Shown piece after piece: positions 36,520-62,500 of a DNA stretch of 64,000 nt; position 1 is the stretch's first letter; the number at the start of each line of letters is the position of its first letter. Below the pieces are notes generated by a model. That model saw only the letters and a program-made list of their open reading frames with translations, made no database searches and was not told the origin of the DNA. Both the position numbers and the translations under genes were made by a program. Source of the DNA: Mansonella perstans (taxonomy: Eukaryota > Nematoda > Chromadorea > Rhabditida > Onchocercidae); contig JBAMDO010000571.1 in assembly GCA_037074765.1 (NCBI GenBank), positions 186,001 to 250,000 of the forward strand. The letters run 5' to 3'.

Positions 36520-39500
36520 ATGGCAACTGCTGAAGAACGTAAACTTGAACTTGAACGTAAGAAGCAGAAATTGGCTGAAATCAGGGAGGAGAAAAGACGC
36601 CGAGAAGAAGAACGACGGCGGAATTTGCTGAAAAATGCAAATCTTGGAAATGGAACAGGTTTTTTTCTTTTATCGATGTTATATTGTAAAATTATATTAT
36701 CTCTCATAATTTCTTTCTAGGAGCACGTTTATCCTATTATAATCTCTTATGATGTCTTCTTTCGCATCATGTTTTTTTTTTAAGATTTTATGCTTGAGTT
36801 ATATTTAGATGGGAGATTTTTACAAGATATCATAAAAGAAATATTTTGTATGATCTCTTTCAAGTTAATGCTTTTTAGTGAGCGGTTTGCCGAAAACATT
36901 TTCGCAAAAGGATTTAGAGGATATTCTTGAACCGTTAGGAATATCAGCTCAACCTCAGATCGAACGTTCCGTTACTACTCCAAATGGCGTTGATCACCGA
37001 ATAACAGTAAAAATCTTCCTCTGCGATATTTTTTGGAAGGGTATGATGAATGGGAATTGCAGTTGAGAATATCATATTTTTGGCAACCACTTCATTTCTA
37101 TCATGAAAAACTTTTCATGAACTCTGGATTACTTCCTAGACAGCAGTCACCGATGTTTGCATTTCAGGATGATGTTGAGAGCAGTCAGAGATATTCATCC
37201 GCTCCGAGAATACAAAAACTTGCTCTTTGTGAAACGCAGATGATTTCAGTTCCACCTAAGGATGCTGTATGATTTTCTTTTTTGATTAATTTTAATGCCA
37301 AGCTAAGTGATATTTTCAGTTCCTTTAACAACCTGCATTTATACACATTTATATAGTATCAAGAGATATACTACTGGAATAACTAATGCTGACAGATTTA
37401 ATGTTAAATGTTATTGCAAACATGGGGCAGTATTTTCAGGCGAGTTATTGTAAAACAACACAAACAGATGACGATCGAGTATCAGCAGGAGAATTTAGTT
37501 TAGGTTCTCAGGAATTTGATTATGATGAGGAAATGACGATGTTGGACAAACATTTAGAAATCAATTTTGACGAGTCTCCTACCGGAGAAATTGCGAACAT
37601 TCTGCCTAATTTTAATTTTGGCTTACGTCATCATCAAGAGGTAAATAGTATTTTAACATAAATGATTAAATAATGTAAGAATTATATTCAATGTTTATCA
37701 ATTATGAGTTATAGACTGGTGAAGAAAAGAAAGAAGAGGAAACAAAGGTCCCAGATCTGAGTGAAGAAGAGAAATTGCAAATTCTCAGCAGTCAAAAATT
37801 TCAGCAGTTTTTTGATTACAGCTCACGCGTTATGGAGCGACAGTTAGCTGAAGAGGTTAGCAATACTTAGTGCTAAGATAACGCTTCAGATGATTATTCT
37901 GCAAATTAGTCTTGCACGTTGCAACGGTAACAGTTTTGAGAAGTGTTGGAGGTGTTTCATGAAATATATTTCAAGCAATTACTTGAATTTGAGTTGCTTG
38001 TATCAATGTAATTTTTTAACAGGTCTTACTTAATGCAGCCCAAAATAACACGTGCCACTGTCAAGTTTGTAAAGCATTTTCATTCAGCTTACTTTTGTCA
38101 GGTTGACATCTTCATCGATTACTCACGCGATGAAGCTATGGACGAAAAAGCCGACGATGATGAAAAACTGATATTTGCTAGAAAATTTGTTGATGAAAGA
38201 TGGAGCGCAGGAAGGCAAATGTTTTTCTGTTATTAAAACATCAAAATATTTAATACATTATTGTTCATAAAGCAAAACTTAGTTTATCGCATTCACATGT
38301 GCAAAAATTAATACAAAACTGGTTTTTTTAAAACTAGGTCTAGAATTATCGTTTTATATTTTTGCTTTTTTAGAGCTGTAACAGGTATTGATTACTGTGT
38401 ACAACATCCGGAATTATTTGCTGTTTCCTATGATCAGAATCCTGATTCGCCTCTTGATCCTATTGGAGTGGTACAAGTGTGGAGTTGTCGTTTCAAAAAG
38501 CCAACTGCTGAGTAAATATTATGTTAAAAGTGTCGGGAAATTTCTTTTATTATAAATCAAATGATCAGAAACTTGGCAGCTAACTTGTTTATTTTAGGTA
38601 CACTTTCTACTGTCAGTCATTGGTTACAAGTGTCGCGTTTGCCAAATTTCATCCAAATTTGATAATGGGAGGATGTTATTCCGGTCAGATTTGTATGTGG
38701 GACAATAGACTCAGCAAAAAGACTCCTATCAACAAAGTTTTTCCTTTTCTATTTTTTTTCTCGTATTTTACTTTTTTTGTATTAGAAGAAACAGAAATTA
38801 GTCTTAAAGAAAATTTTTTTTGACAGATGAAATAAAACTAAAATTTGTGTGTTTAGGAAAATGTTTGTGGCAAAGGATCGCAGTTGAGTTCTCTCTCTAA
38901 AAGCAACATTAACATTTTTGGACTTACGATTGTTACTTTTTATCAAGCATCATTGATGAGCCCAACTTTCTCATCATCTTCATTTTCATGATTTGCCTAT
39001 TAGGAAATATTTTAGAGTCCTTTATCATCACAAGCTCATACTCATCCAGTGCTGAGCATGGCAGTAGTGGGAAGTCAAAATGCACATAATTTAATCAGTA
39101 TATCAACTGATGGAAGGCTCTGTTCGTGGAGCGTTGATAATTTAAATCAACCGATTGATGTAATTGACTTAGCATGGAAACAGAAACAGGTATTTATATA
39201 TATATATATATTTATAAGATTGCGGCAATGTTTTCGTAAAGATCAACATGACAGAGAAGTTATTTGCCAGACTTATCAATAAATTTTGTGAAATCAGATT
39301 TTTTTGCTATTCCCTGAATTTCAGGTAACATGCACATGCATGTCGTTCGCACTAGATGATGTTAATAATTTTGTGGTAGGTAGTGAAGAAGGAAATGTTT
39401 ATACGGCAAGCAGGCATGGTAATAAAGGCGGAATAAATGATGGTTATGAAGGTAGGTTTCAGAACCTTCTAAGTGATTATAAGAGTCAGTCAACCGTGTA

Positions 39501-40938
39501 AAAACATTGCATTATCTTCTTACAGGTCACATTGGACCTATAACAGGAGTTGATACACATAAAGCATCTGGCATTATTGATTTGTCACATTTGTTCTTAT
39601 CATGTTCTTTGGATTGGACTGTCAAGTTATGGAGTACTAAGGTAAGAATTGCTGACCTTAAAAAACATTGACGTTCAGTTTTTTGAGTTTAGTTTTTTTC
39701 GTAAATTAGAGTAAACGTTTTCCTTTCGTTTTATTCTAAAATTATATTTCTTTCTCAGTTTTATGTCACTTAAGTTGTTCGGTTATTTTACAGCAAATTT
39801 TTTGCTTTGCGCGGTATCGATAGTGTTTAACTAAAATTTGAATTTTGCAGAAGACACGACCGCTTTATTCATTCGAAAAGCATGGCAATTATGTAACCGA
39901 TGTTGCCTGGTCTCCCGTTCATCCTGCAGTTTTTGCATCGGCAGATGCTAGTGGGAATGTAAGCTTTTGCTGACAAGTATTTTATAATTTGACCTTAAAT
40001 TTAAACGCAAGAGTTTCTTTTACATTTAGTTTAGGTATTTTTATGGAATTTAAATGAAGACACCGAAGCTCCTGTGTCACATTTGCAAATGGAAGGTGGT
40101 GTTGGAGTACGGAAGATGAAATGGATGCAAAACGGTAAGATTAATAGCCTGTTACAAAGAGATTTTGGAGGATAATTGAAGTCTTCTGTTGTTAATGAAT
40201 TCTTCGGAATGACCGATAATTTTTTCTTCCGTAGAACTTCGAAGAAATTTTTTTAACAATTCTATTAATTGATGTTGTATTGAAGGCTGTGGTGAGATTG
40301 TCATCGCAGGAATGATTATCTTGGGTGATGCTAAACATAGCCAAAATTAGCAAAGTTTGATCCATTTTTCACACAGCGACGCTTTGACCAATAAATGTTG
40401 ACTGTATTTGCGAATGGATACATATGATTGTTCAAAATCTAGTGTAAAAGAACTTATTTGTTAAATTTTATAATTTTAGGTCAGCAATTAACTGTGGGCG
40501 ACGAGAGAGGTAATTTGTACGTATATGATGTGAACGAAAGCCTTACCAATTGTCGGCCAGATGAATGGTCCAAGCTGTCCAGGTTTTTAGTTAAATTCTT
40601 TGATATTCGTATAATAACTTTATATTACTTATATCGCTAATAACTTGATATTACTTCTTTTGCATGTAATATCTAGTTTTGTTCATAGAATTCGAAGAAA
40701 AACAGTTTGTTTATTTAATATATTTATCTTTAACTTTCAAAGATAGATAAGATTAGAGAATATGTTTTGAGTTTTATTACGTTTTTGTTGCAGAGCGCTG
40801 CGAGATATCAGGCAGGCGAATGAGGAAGGGGAAGAATTATCAGAAACAATGAATAACTATAATGCATCTTCTGTTACTATTAGTTCAATAACTAATTCCG
40901 TGGGTGTTGCTGGCTTGTCGCCAAGACAACAATGGTAG
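36520..40938 (+). CDS. dyci-1: cytoplasmic dynein 1 intermediate chain
   Basis: Fifteen exons: 36520-36658, 36879-37006, 37168-37266, 37440-37640, 37715-37855, 38102-38214, 38374-38511, 38598-38736, 39016-39189, 39325-39451, 39526-39641, 39851-39958, 40035-40134, 40480-40582, 40794-40938; 656 residues. The N-terminus is the charged single helix ([20 protein letters not shown]) that in the family binds dynactin p150 and NudE. KTTQT (127-131) matches the K/R-x-TQT site for light chain LC8. From about residue 274 the chain is a WD40 propeller with signature dynein-IC sequences such as [56 protein letters not shown] and LYSFE. It links cargo adaptors to the dynein heavy chain. Intron 6 probably uses a GC donor. 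Exon 3 could begin 24 bases earlier (37144) without changing frame. Confidence 0.95.
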
Positions 40939-43493
40939 TTTTCTAGTCTTCCTGTTGCTCTTTTAAATTGGTAAAATATCTTCAGTTAATTTTTTTTTGC
41001 AGCTTTCAGTTAATGTGATGTCTATCTAAAATACTTGGCCTTGCATATTTCTGATTTAAATTTAATTGCTTACGCTGTGGCATAGTTTTTAATATTCGGC
41101 CGTATATTATAACATTCAACTGAATGAGATAAAATTAAATGCTTTTTCTCAATTAACTGAAGTGCGGTCGAGTATTAGCAGTTTCTAACATTGTATGTAT
41201 AGACAATGTGCCATGCTAATTTTTCATTTGTGTATCTCATCACATGTAATCACCATCATTTCAACCTTTCACGGTTTTCTTTTTCTGGCATTAGAAAATA
41301 ATTTACGATATATATCAGTCTGGGAGTGGGTCCTTTGCCCATTTGAAATCATTGCCTTCGTATCATTTTAATTTATTAAATTATTTATCCTCACATCTTT
41401 TTGTACTTTTCACTTTCATTTTTCTTGATTGCTCTGAAAATTCTGATGCTTTTTTTTATTTCCGATTTCATTGAACATTATCAAAACTATTTTCCAACTG
41501 TAGGAAAGTGAATTTGTGATTAAATGGCAATCAGATTATGAACAAAAATAATTTGAAATTTAATTTAACAGACATTTCAATGTAATATTTTTCAAGGACG
41601 AATTAGATTGGATATTAATTTTTTTCGCAACAGGTTTTTGCCGTAAAACCACCAAGTACAGGATAGTTTCAGGTTTATTCCTTTATAATCGCTGTGTTTT
41701 CATGACTAAATTACTGATTAACCAGCATTTTCGTAAAAAAATATTTACCATGCATATTTGTATCGCTTTCACTATTTCTGCCAACGTTAATACAGGTTGC
41801 TTTATATCTTTTGTCATGTAAAAACAGACCTTTTTAGATTGGCTTTCATCTTTTTTCTTTGTTTTTGATTCTTATCAGGATATGCTAATCGTCTAGAAAA
41901 CCAGTCTGTTTTTCGGAAAAATTCTAGTTCTTAATTTGGAAATTCATCGAAATGATTTCACCAACAGTGGTCCAAATATCGAGGACCACTGTTAGTCAAA
42001 TCTGGCACGGTCCTTGGGGCGATTTTCTTTTTTTTTTTCTATAATGGTGCAAAATGAGATTTAGCGCAAATGTAATAACAGATGGAATTTGTAATTATCC
42101 AGGAATGATGTTAAAGTTTTTACTTTGGTGATATTAATTTTAGCTGAAATGTCTATACATTTGATGTGTTTTTGCTGAACTATCCAGTAGCTATTTCTTG
42201 AATTCTTCATTTTGTTCCATTTTAAAATAGCTGAGTGGTGCTGCATGTTACTGGTTATAGCTGTTATAATATAAGTGAACTATGCTTCTGTAACCGATTT
42301 TTTCTGCTATCGTCGTCCAAACAGCAATAGCTTTAGGATGAAAATATCACATTTTTAACAAAATGTTAATTACAAGCCGTATTTCTTGATATTAATATAT
42401 TATTCTTATAACCACCAGTGTGTTCATATTATGTTTTTCATATTGTATTTGGTTTGTTAAATTGCTTGATTACTAAGATTGCCGGAATTATCTGAAGACG
42501 GGTCATTCTTGTTATGAACGTCATACTCAATTATCCCAGGTTATCTTTTTTGAACTTTTTATTGCAGCTACTCAACAATTTTAGAACAACTTTGAACTGC
42601 CCATTTGTTTATTCCGTCAGAATCCTATCAAATTGGGGCGATTGGGCATTAACATTGAAGTGATTATAAAATGTTTGATATTGTGCTAGATTTGTTGCAA
42701 GAGTTTCCTAAGTCCTAAAATGGTTGGAAGTGTTTAAATGAATCATTGTTGCTGTAGACGTATTCTAGATTAAGGGAACAAAAAGAGATCAATATCAATT
42801 TACTCCATATCTTCGGATTTCGTACAGATTCAAAACTGATTTTTTGCTGTGTTTTTCGGTATCCTTTCTTTTTTCTTTGTCCTTCCTGATGGTGAATTGG
42901 CACAAATCTTTCAAGTTCAAAGTTCATCACTTACATGTATACAGCAAATTTACAATTCTTTTCGTTTTATAAATGTATGGGAACTTGTAAACAATTCCGA
43001 GAAATTCTGTTTGATATTTCCAATTCATTTAAGTTCCACCGATACCTTCCACCTCAAAACTGTTAATACAGTTAAGTTTTGTGCACTGACAGTAAATATC
43101 AGCATTTGCCACTCCCTCCTATTTCACATTTCAATTCTTCTCTTTCATTCGTAAAAGAAATACGTCATTTTGAATTCTCCATACAACGGTTCTCTATGAG
43201 CATTATCTACAAAGAAGCTTTATTGACAATTCCACGGTACATCAGCTTATATTAAAATCGGTTATCGTATCAGTGAAAACAGTCATTCTATTTAAATGAA
43301 GTGGAACCTGAAAATCTAGAGAAATATTAATATTCAGTCTCTCAACTAAAACAATGAGATGGAGATAAAGCCATTTGAACTGATAAGAGAAACAGTAAGT
43401 TTCAAGTTAATTTTGAAACTGCGGCAAATATTTTACAAATCACATAATATATACTGTACATGGGATTTGAAACAATCATTAAGATCGTGCAGA
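40939..43493. other. convergent intergenic region, dyci-1 and vps-60
   Basis: About 2.55 kb, A+T-rich, with both 3' UTRs. A minus-strand AATAAA for vps-60 is at 43224-43219. A perfect 11-bp hairpin lies at 41963-41993. No coding-like frame. Confidence 0.6.
41963..41993. repeat. 11-bp perfect inverted repeat, 9-base loop
   Basis: Arms aacagtggtcc (41963-41973) and ggaccactgtt (41983-41993), about 1 kb downstream of the dyci-1 stop and followed some 35 bases on by a T run. Confidence 0.88.
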
Positions 43494-44805
43494 TTAGTTG
43501 TTCGCAGGAACTTTCGGTAGACCGAATTCATCCACTGCGATTCCACCCTCTGCCACCTGCAATATATATTGCACACGTCTGTGTCATCTGTCAGAAATAC
43601 AATATATTGCTTGTGATACCTTTAATTCATGAATAGGCATTTCATACTGCTAACTGAGAGATGAACAACATAAAGCTTGATCAAAACTACTTTTATTCCA
43701 TATTCAAAAACAGCAAAAAGTAATATTTTTACACTAACTCTGCTTTCGTATCCTGGTTCTTTAGATGGTACGCCTGGTGCATTCAACGCCTCGTCTAAAT
43801 AAGACGTATCTACGTCCACGTCCAACTCATCTCCCAAAGCATCAAGTTCAGCTTCCAAATCAGCTTCATCAATCTGAAAAGAAACACCTTTGACATGCAG
43901 AACCAAAAAAAAAAACTTTCAAAAAGCCAAAGAAACGAAACAGAACGAATCATAAGTCAGCAATCCTCAGAGACTAAGGCAAAAATTGCCAGAAAAACGT
44001 CAAAAAACTTTACATCTGGTGTATCGTACTGCCGTGACATAGCTTCTTGAATTTCATTATTCATATCAAGCATTTCTTCCATTTCATCTTGGAGTTTATC
44101 AATTTTGTCGATGTCCAACTTTCTGTATTCCTTCTGCATCGTTTTCAAACCTTGTTTCATAGCCACTACGGTAGTCTGCAGAAAAGAGAATAAAGATAAA
44201 AACTATGACTACTTCGATTTCATCTTGAAATTTTGAGAATTAACGATTAGCCATGCAATCGTTAAGAAACATTAAAAAAGCCGCTTAAAACGTAAAGAAA
44301 TGCTTTCAATCAACAGTGTAAAATTAAATTTTATAGAAAGGTAAAAGCACACCTGCGTATCTTTCATACCCTGAATAGCGAAATTGCTCTGTTCCATATT
44401 GAAAGACTGCTGAGCTAATTGATCTCGTTGGTTTTCGTACATACGTTTTTGTTTCAGTATACTGAGAAAAGTATATATTAAGTTATTCAATTACGTCTAT
44501 CTTAATAATAGCCGCATAAATGATCAATTTTTCGGATTCAAATTGAACTGGAAGGTCAAGCACTATTGAAATGTTTTTTAAAATGAGCTAATATAATTTA
44601 ATTACCGCAAAGCTTTCTGCTTCAACTGATTTTTTCCTGGTCCATCACGCATTTTCTTTATCTGATCCTTATACTTCACAAGTTCGCCATCTAAACGAGC
44701 TATCTTTTTGTCAATACTTTCGCCACGTGAATCAATGTTTGCTATTGCATCCGTCAGTGATGGCGGTGGTTCCTTTTTTCCCGATGCACCGAAAATTCGT
44801 CTCAT
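43494..44805 (-). CDS. vps-60: ESCRT-III associated protein CHMP5 / VPS60
   Basis: Exons on the minus strand: 44805-44606, 44461-44353, 44175-44014, 43873-43739, 43556-43494; 222 residues (human CHMP5 has 219). The Snf7 fold is visible: N-terminal MRRIFG, then PPPSLTDAI, then [39 protein letters not shown], the middle helices, and the conserved acidic [10 protein letters not shown], ending in [10 protein letters not shown]. Family proteins work in late ESCRT-III disassembly through LIP5/VTA1, which binds CHMP5 and stimulates VPS4. The five exons are all in phase. An acceptor-like CAG stands one base before the ATG. Nothing is missing or altered. Confidence 0.96.
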
Positions 44806-45637
44806 TCTGCAGCTATCTGCAATTAAATAGCAGTTGCTAAATTAATTCATGGTTACGTAAGTTAAGACGTACTAATTTACTCAGCATAATTTTTAAAAAG
44901 CGTAAATTCATAAACTGTCTACACAAATGGAACAAGAATCTAGCAGTACGAAAAATGATTCAACTCTAACGTACCACGTTAAATTTTGACGTACAACAGT
45001 ATTCATGTAATAAATATTACGGCTAGAAGGGAGTGTTAGATAAATATACTTTGAAAATTCTTCTACAACCCTAAAGAAGAGCTATCCATGATACACACTG
45101 CCAGATTGATCGACGATTCCATTTTATCTCTCCACGTTTTGGTTTCGTCAATAAGACAGCCGCATTTTACCTTTGAAAATTCCCATTTTTTAAAAATTTC
45201 AATTACCGTAGGATTGTTTCATTGATGAAAGATTGCGTGAAATGAAATGGTCGATTTTGACATCATCGCGCTATCGCTTCTCACACTTCCTTATTTACTT
45301 TTACGCATCGTCGATTTAATAGCTCTGCTTAGTTACTAATTTGTGAATTTGTAAGCCATCGTCAATTGGGCAAAGGAGGTGAACATTTGACGTGACAAAA
45401 TTTTTATAATTATTAAAGCATTGAATCGTACCTTTTTTTTTTTTTTTGTGCTCTTCACATATATTAGAAAATAATATTTGAATTGCAAATGCACGTATAT
45501 AAAAGTTTACGAATTTCATTTAATTTCATTGTTACAAACATATAGGAATCAAATTTGAGAAATGATTATATCACAGAAAAGAAATATCAGATATCTTTTT
45601 CATTTCAACTAACTATTTGTTGAACATTTCATCTTAA

Positions 45638-45765
45638 AGTATGCACGTAACATTAGCAGTTGCATATATAGTATGCACGTAACATTAACAGTTGCATATA
45701 TAGTATGCACGTAGCATTAGCAGTTGCATATATAGTATGCACGTGACAGTAGCAGTTGCACATAT
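45638..45765. repeat. 32-bp unit, four tandem copies
   Basis: Units start agtatgcacgtaacattagc and end gttgcatatat, 1-4 differences each. Between vps-60 and smk-1. Confidence 0.93.
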
Positions 45766-46316
45766 ATATATATTGCTATATATGCAAATTACAATACAGT
45801 TCATCTTTCAAGATAGCTTGACGTTTTTGAGATTTACATATGCAAATAATCTACGATTAGAATGATGAAAAAAACATAAAATTATTGTAATGAACATAGT
45901 ATTGATTGGTAATGCCAATGGTTCTACCATCTACAGTGTACCATAGACGATACAGGCATGATGTATGTGAGATCCCTATTCGAAAGGCTAAAAAGCTGGT
46001 TATTCGAAACTTCAGGTTTCTCAAGCAAGGTAATATTGCCGTAATGTAACGTAACGTAACGTAACCGTCTCCTAATCACTTTCATGCACAACTTCTGAAA
46101 TTTCAATGAGAGGTTTTTGTTGTCTTTGCTTGTAATGTATGAAGAATGACATTTCGGGAATATATTGATATTTTGTCGTCAAGTAGTGTTTTCAAGTATT
46201 TTCAACCCTGTGATTGTCATATGCAATTGTTCTCAACCGTCGATTAATATTTGCATTTTTTACCTTGGAAACCTTTTTCAGTTAGCATTTTAGGTTCCAT
46301 TTGTGAAAGAACCTTT

Positions 46317-46319
46317 CAG
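46317..46319 (+). promoter_or_regulatory. candidate spliced-leader acceptor of smk-1
   Basis: CCTTTCAG ends eight bases before the ATG at 46328. Confidence 0.5.
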
Positions 46320-46327
46320 AAAGTGAC

Positions 46328-59527
<13,200 letters not shown>

Positions 59528-62500
59528 TGACTGTTAAATGAACACCGTTACTAGATTACAGGTCTTGCAATACCTCGTTATGAGTACGCTCTCTTCGTTA
59601 TTTTTCAAAACCTGGTTCTTTTTAAACCTAGTTCTTCCTAACGGCTGAAGTGAATTTCATTAGAGATACTGTTCCAAATACAATTTTCGTCACATTTGCC
59701 ATTATTTTAATCAAATATGCATATTAAAGTTGAATTTCTCACTTACGGCCATTTCTTGAAAGTTGCATCCATTACTGATGATAGTTGATCTCATATGGCA
59801 TGCATTAAGATTGTATCACAGTGTTCTCCATTTTATGGTTTATATATTTTTCCTTTTAATTAAGATTTTGCTTTTTCTATAAATTTAAAAAAAACGGAAG
59901 TCCTATTAGATGATTTCGGTGCTGTTTTGTGTGATCATAGATTTTCCATAATTAAAGAATCTGTGCTTATTAGATTTAATAAAATAGTGATCATATCGGT
60001 TTATTTTTTTGATCCCGGTTTCTGTTTTCATTTGTTTGTTTTCTTTTTATACTGCAGTGATTGATTTAAAAAAAAGTTTTTTTTGATGCCACATGTTTCA
60101 TACCAGTTTACTGCCTTACTGTAATTTGAAATTGAAATCTTTCTGAAATTGTCGAAATTTTTGATTGCGTTTTATATTTTCAGTTTTTTTTTCTTATATT
60201 AATGAATATTTGCTGCGCATTCAAAAATTTCGGAATGATTTCTTTAATTTTTGTTCGTTTGATAAGATTCCTGTTTGATTTTTTGCCGTATTCATTTGAT
60301 TTCTTTTCCAATTTAGAATTTATTTTTGAAATTTTAATTTAAAGTTCTCAATATGATAACTTACGACTGCTACGTAATTCCGATGTTTTGTTTCATTATT
60401 TTTATAGAATTGAATTATTGCTATGCAACGGTGTTTGTTTAGTCCAGTGCATGTGAAAATCAACTTTATATGAGGAAAGTGATGAATTTGTTTGGGGAAA
60501 AATATTTGTTAGCAATCATCTAAAGCAGTCATCTTGGAACGGATATTTATTTACTAACAACTGCATGACCCCTGATCGCGTCGCTTGACCATCAAGTGGG
60601 ATTATTCTAGAAAATCCAATATTCGGGAAATATTTGTTATTGAGATTAGTGTGTTATAGGGATGGAATGTAGTTGAAGAAAAGAGATGTGCTGTAGCATG
60701 AAAGGACTTCACGTTGTAATATGGACAAGTTAATGGACATTATTGGAATTCTGTTTTGCTGACCATTAATTGACCATAGTTTTATTTCATCCACAATGAT
60801 AGGTTAAGTTAACGAAAATGTTTTGAGCCTACCAGTTGTTCTTTGGTAAATATTTATTGTTTGGTTCTGTGTAAGCAGTAGTTAAAGTTTTAAGGTTTTG
60901 GAAGAAGTATGCTGGGCGTTCCAATTCTATTACAGATGAATGATATAATGTCAATATAACCTTATTTGTAGGCAAACAATCAGGAATTTTTTTATTTGCT
61001 AAATGAATGCAATTGCTTGTGTTCATTGTTGCCTCTGTGCATAACTTTTCGGTTTTCAGTCTCGGTGTATTCGATGAAATGTACATCTAACATTTCCTTA
61101 TAGAAGTGTCAAATTAGCAAAACAATCAGTGCTAAAGTAAAACTTTAAAAGAGCCAACTTTAGAGGTACAAGCGTTGAACAAAGCAAGATGAAAACAGAT
61201 GCAAGCATTTACTACTGGCTTTGGTAGATTTGGGTTCTGGTACATTTACTGGCTTTGATAGATTTGGGTTCTGGTACATTTACTGGCTTTGGTAGATTTG
61301 GGTTTTGGTACATTTAGTGGCTTAAGCTTTGGTTGACATTTCACTTGTATAATCAAGAAAAATGCTAAGAGGGAATACCACTGATTGCTGCTCTCAATTA
61401 ATGACTTACAGATCATTTTTCGATACTTTGCATGCTTCCCCTACCTGTTAAAGCATTCGAAATGAATAAACATTTCACATATGATGTCTGAAAGCTGCAA
61501 ATTCTATCCATGCTATCTAGGATTTGTAATTCGCACATCAGTTAAAAAATAAAAATTACCACTGAAACATCAAATCCATTTGTAGTAGATGATTCAAATA
61601 TATGTCAGTATGATAGTAAATTAAGAGATTGAATTTGTTTGAATTGTAAATATATACTTGGATTAGGATGTACTCATAAATTTCGGATATTACTAAGGCA
61701 TTTAAGGTATTGCATGACACATAGCCTCAGGTTTCAGAAAGAGAATGATAAAATGATAAGAAGGATTGAACTGAAGAAAATTTTTCACGAACAGTGTTTA
61801 TTTGCAGAGAGAGGAAGAATAACAAATGAAAGAAGGAGAAAAAGAAAAAAAGAGAGAGAATATCTTTATATGATATAACACAGGAAAAAACATTGTCTGA
61901 AATTAAGATATTGGAAAGGAAGAATGATAAAGACAGGTATCGCGAAATTCATAAAGCGAAAATTCCAATAGATCAATAAATCTAATTGTGTTAATGTCTT
62001 TATGAGTCATCTAATTAATTTTATGATGTTAAGATTAATTTCCTATTCCTTTGTTGTAGTCTAACCTCACATCCAATAATGTGAGGATCCAATAATTTGA
62101 ACATAATAAATAAATGTGACCGGCATTTAATACTTTATTCACATGGCTATCTTGCAAATATTTAACACTTTATCCATACGGCTATTTTCAAACTTGATAT
62201 TAAAAAGCTAAAGAGGGACAGTATTGTTTTCAATCTTTAACAATTTAGTTGTTCAATTGATTCAAAGCTTGAAATGTCTTCTATTTTAGCGAATAAAATG
62301 CCTATACAGACCTAAATGAAACTCTCAAGTATCTCTATTTAATCATCTTATTTTGTCATAATTTGATATGGGTATTTGATCAGATGATTAAAGGAAGCCG
62401 CTCATTCTGGTGATGCATGCAACACTACTTACGCAAAAATATGGAAGTTTTTTTTTGAGTGTAAGAAATAAACAAAAATTGAAAATTTCTCCGACGCCAT

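Larger units (their letters stand above)
44806..46327. other. divergent intergenic region, vps-60 and smk-1
   Basis: About 1.5 kb between head-to-head genes, presumably containing both promoters. It includes a 32-bp repeat array at 45638-45765 and a short gtaac repeat near 46040-46062. No gene seen. Confidence 0.6.

Noticed and set aside
61214..61324. Possible FG-repeat nucleoporin-like coding sequence (GFGRFG)
   Set aside because: The repeat unit is 34 bases, so the frame shifts at each copy; it is a noncoding tandem repeat.
61639..61878. 79-codon frame rich in Lys/Arg downstream of smk-1
   Set aside because: TTG start, low-complexity basic composition, no recognisable domain or convincing splice partners.
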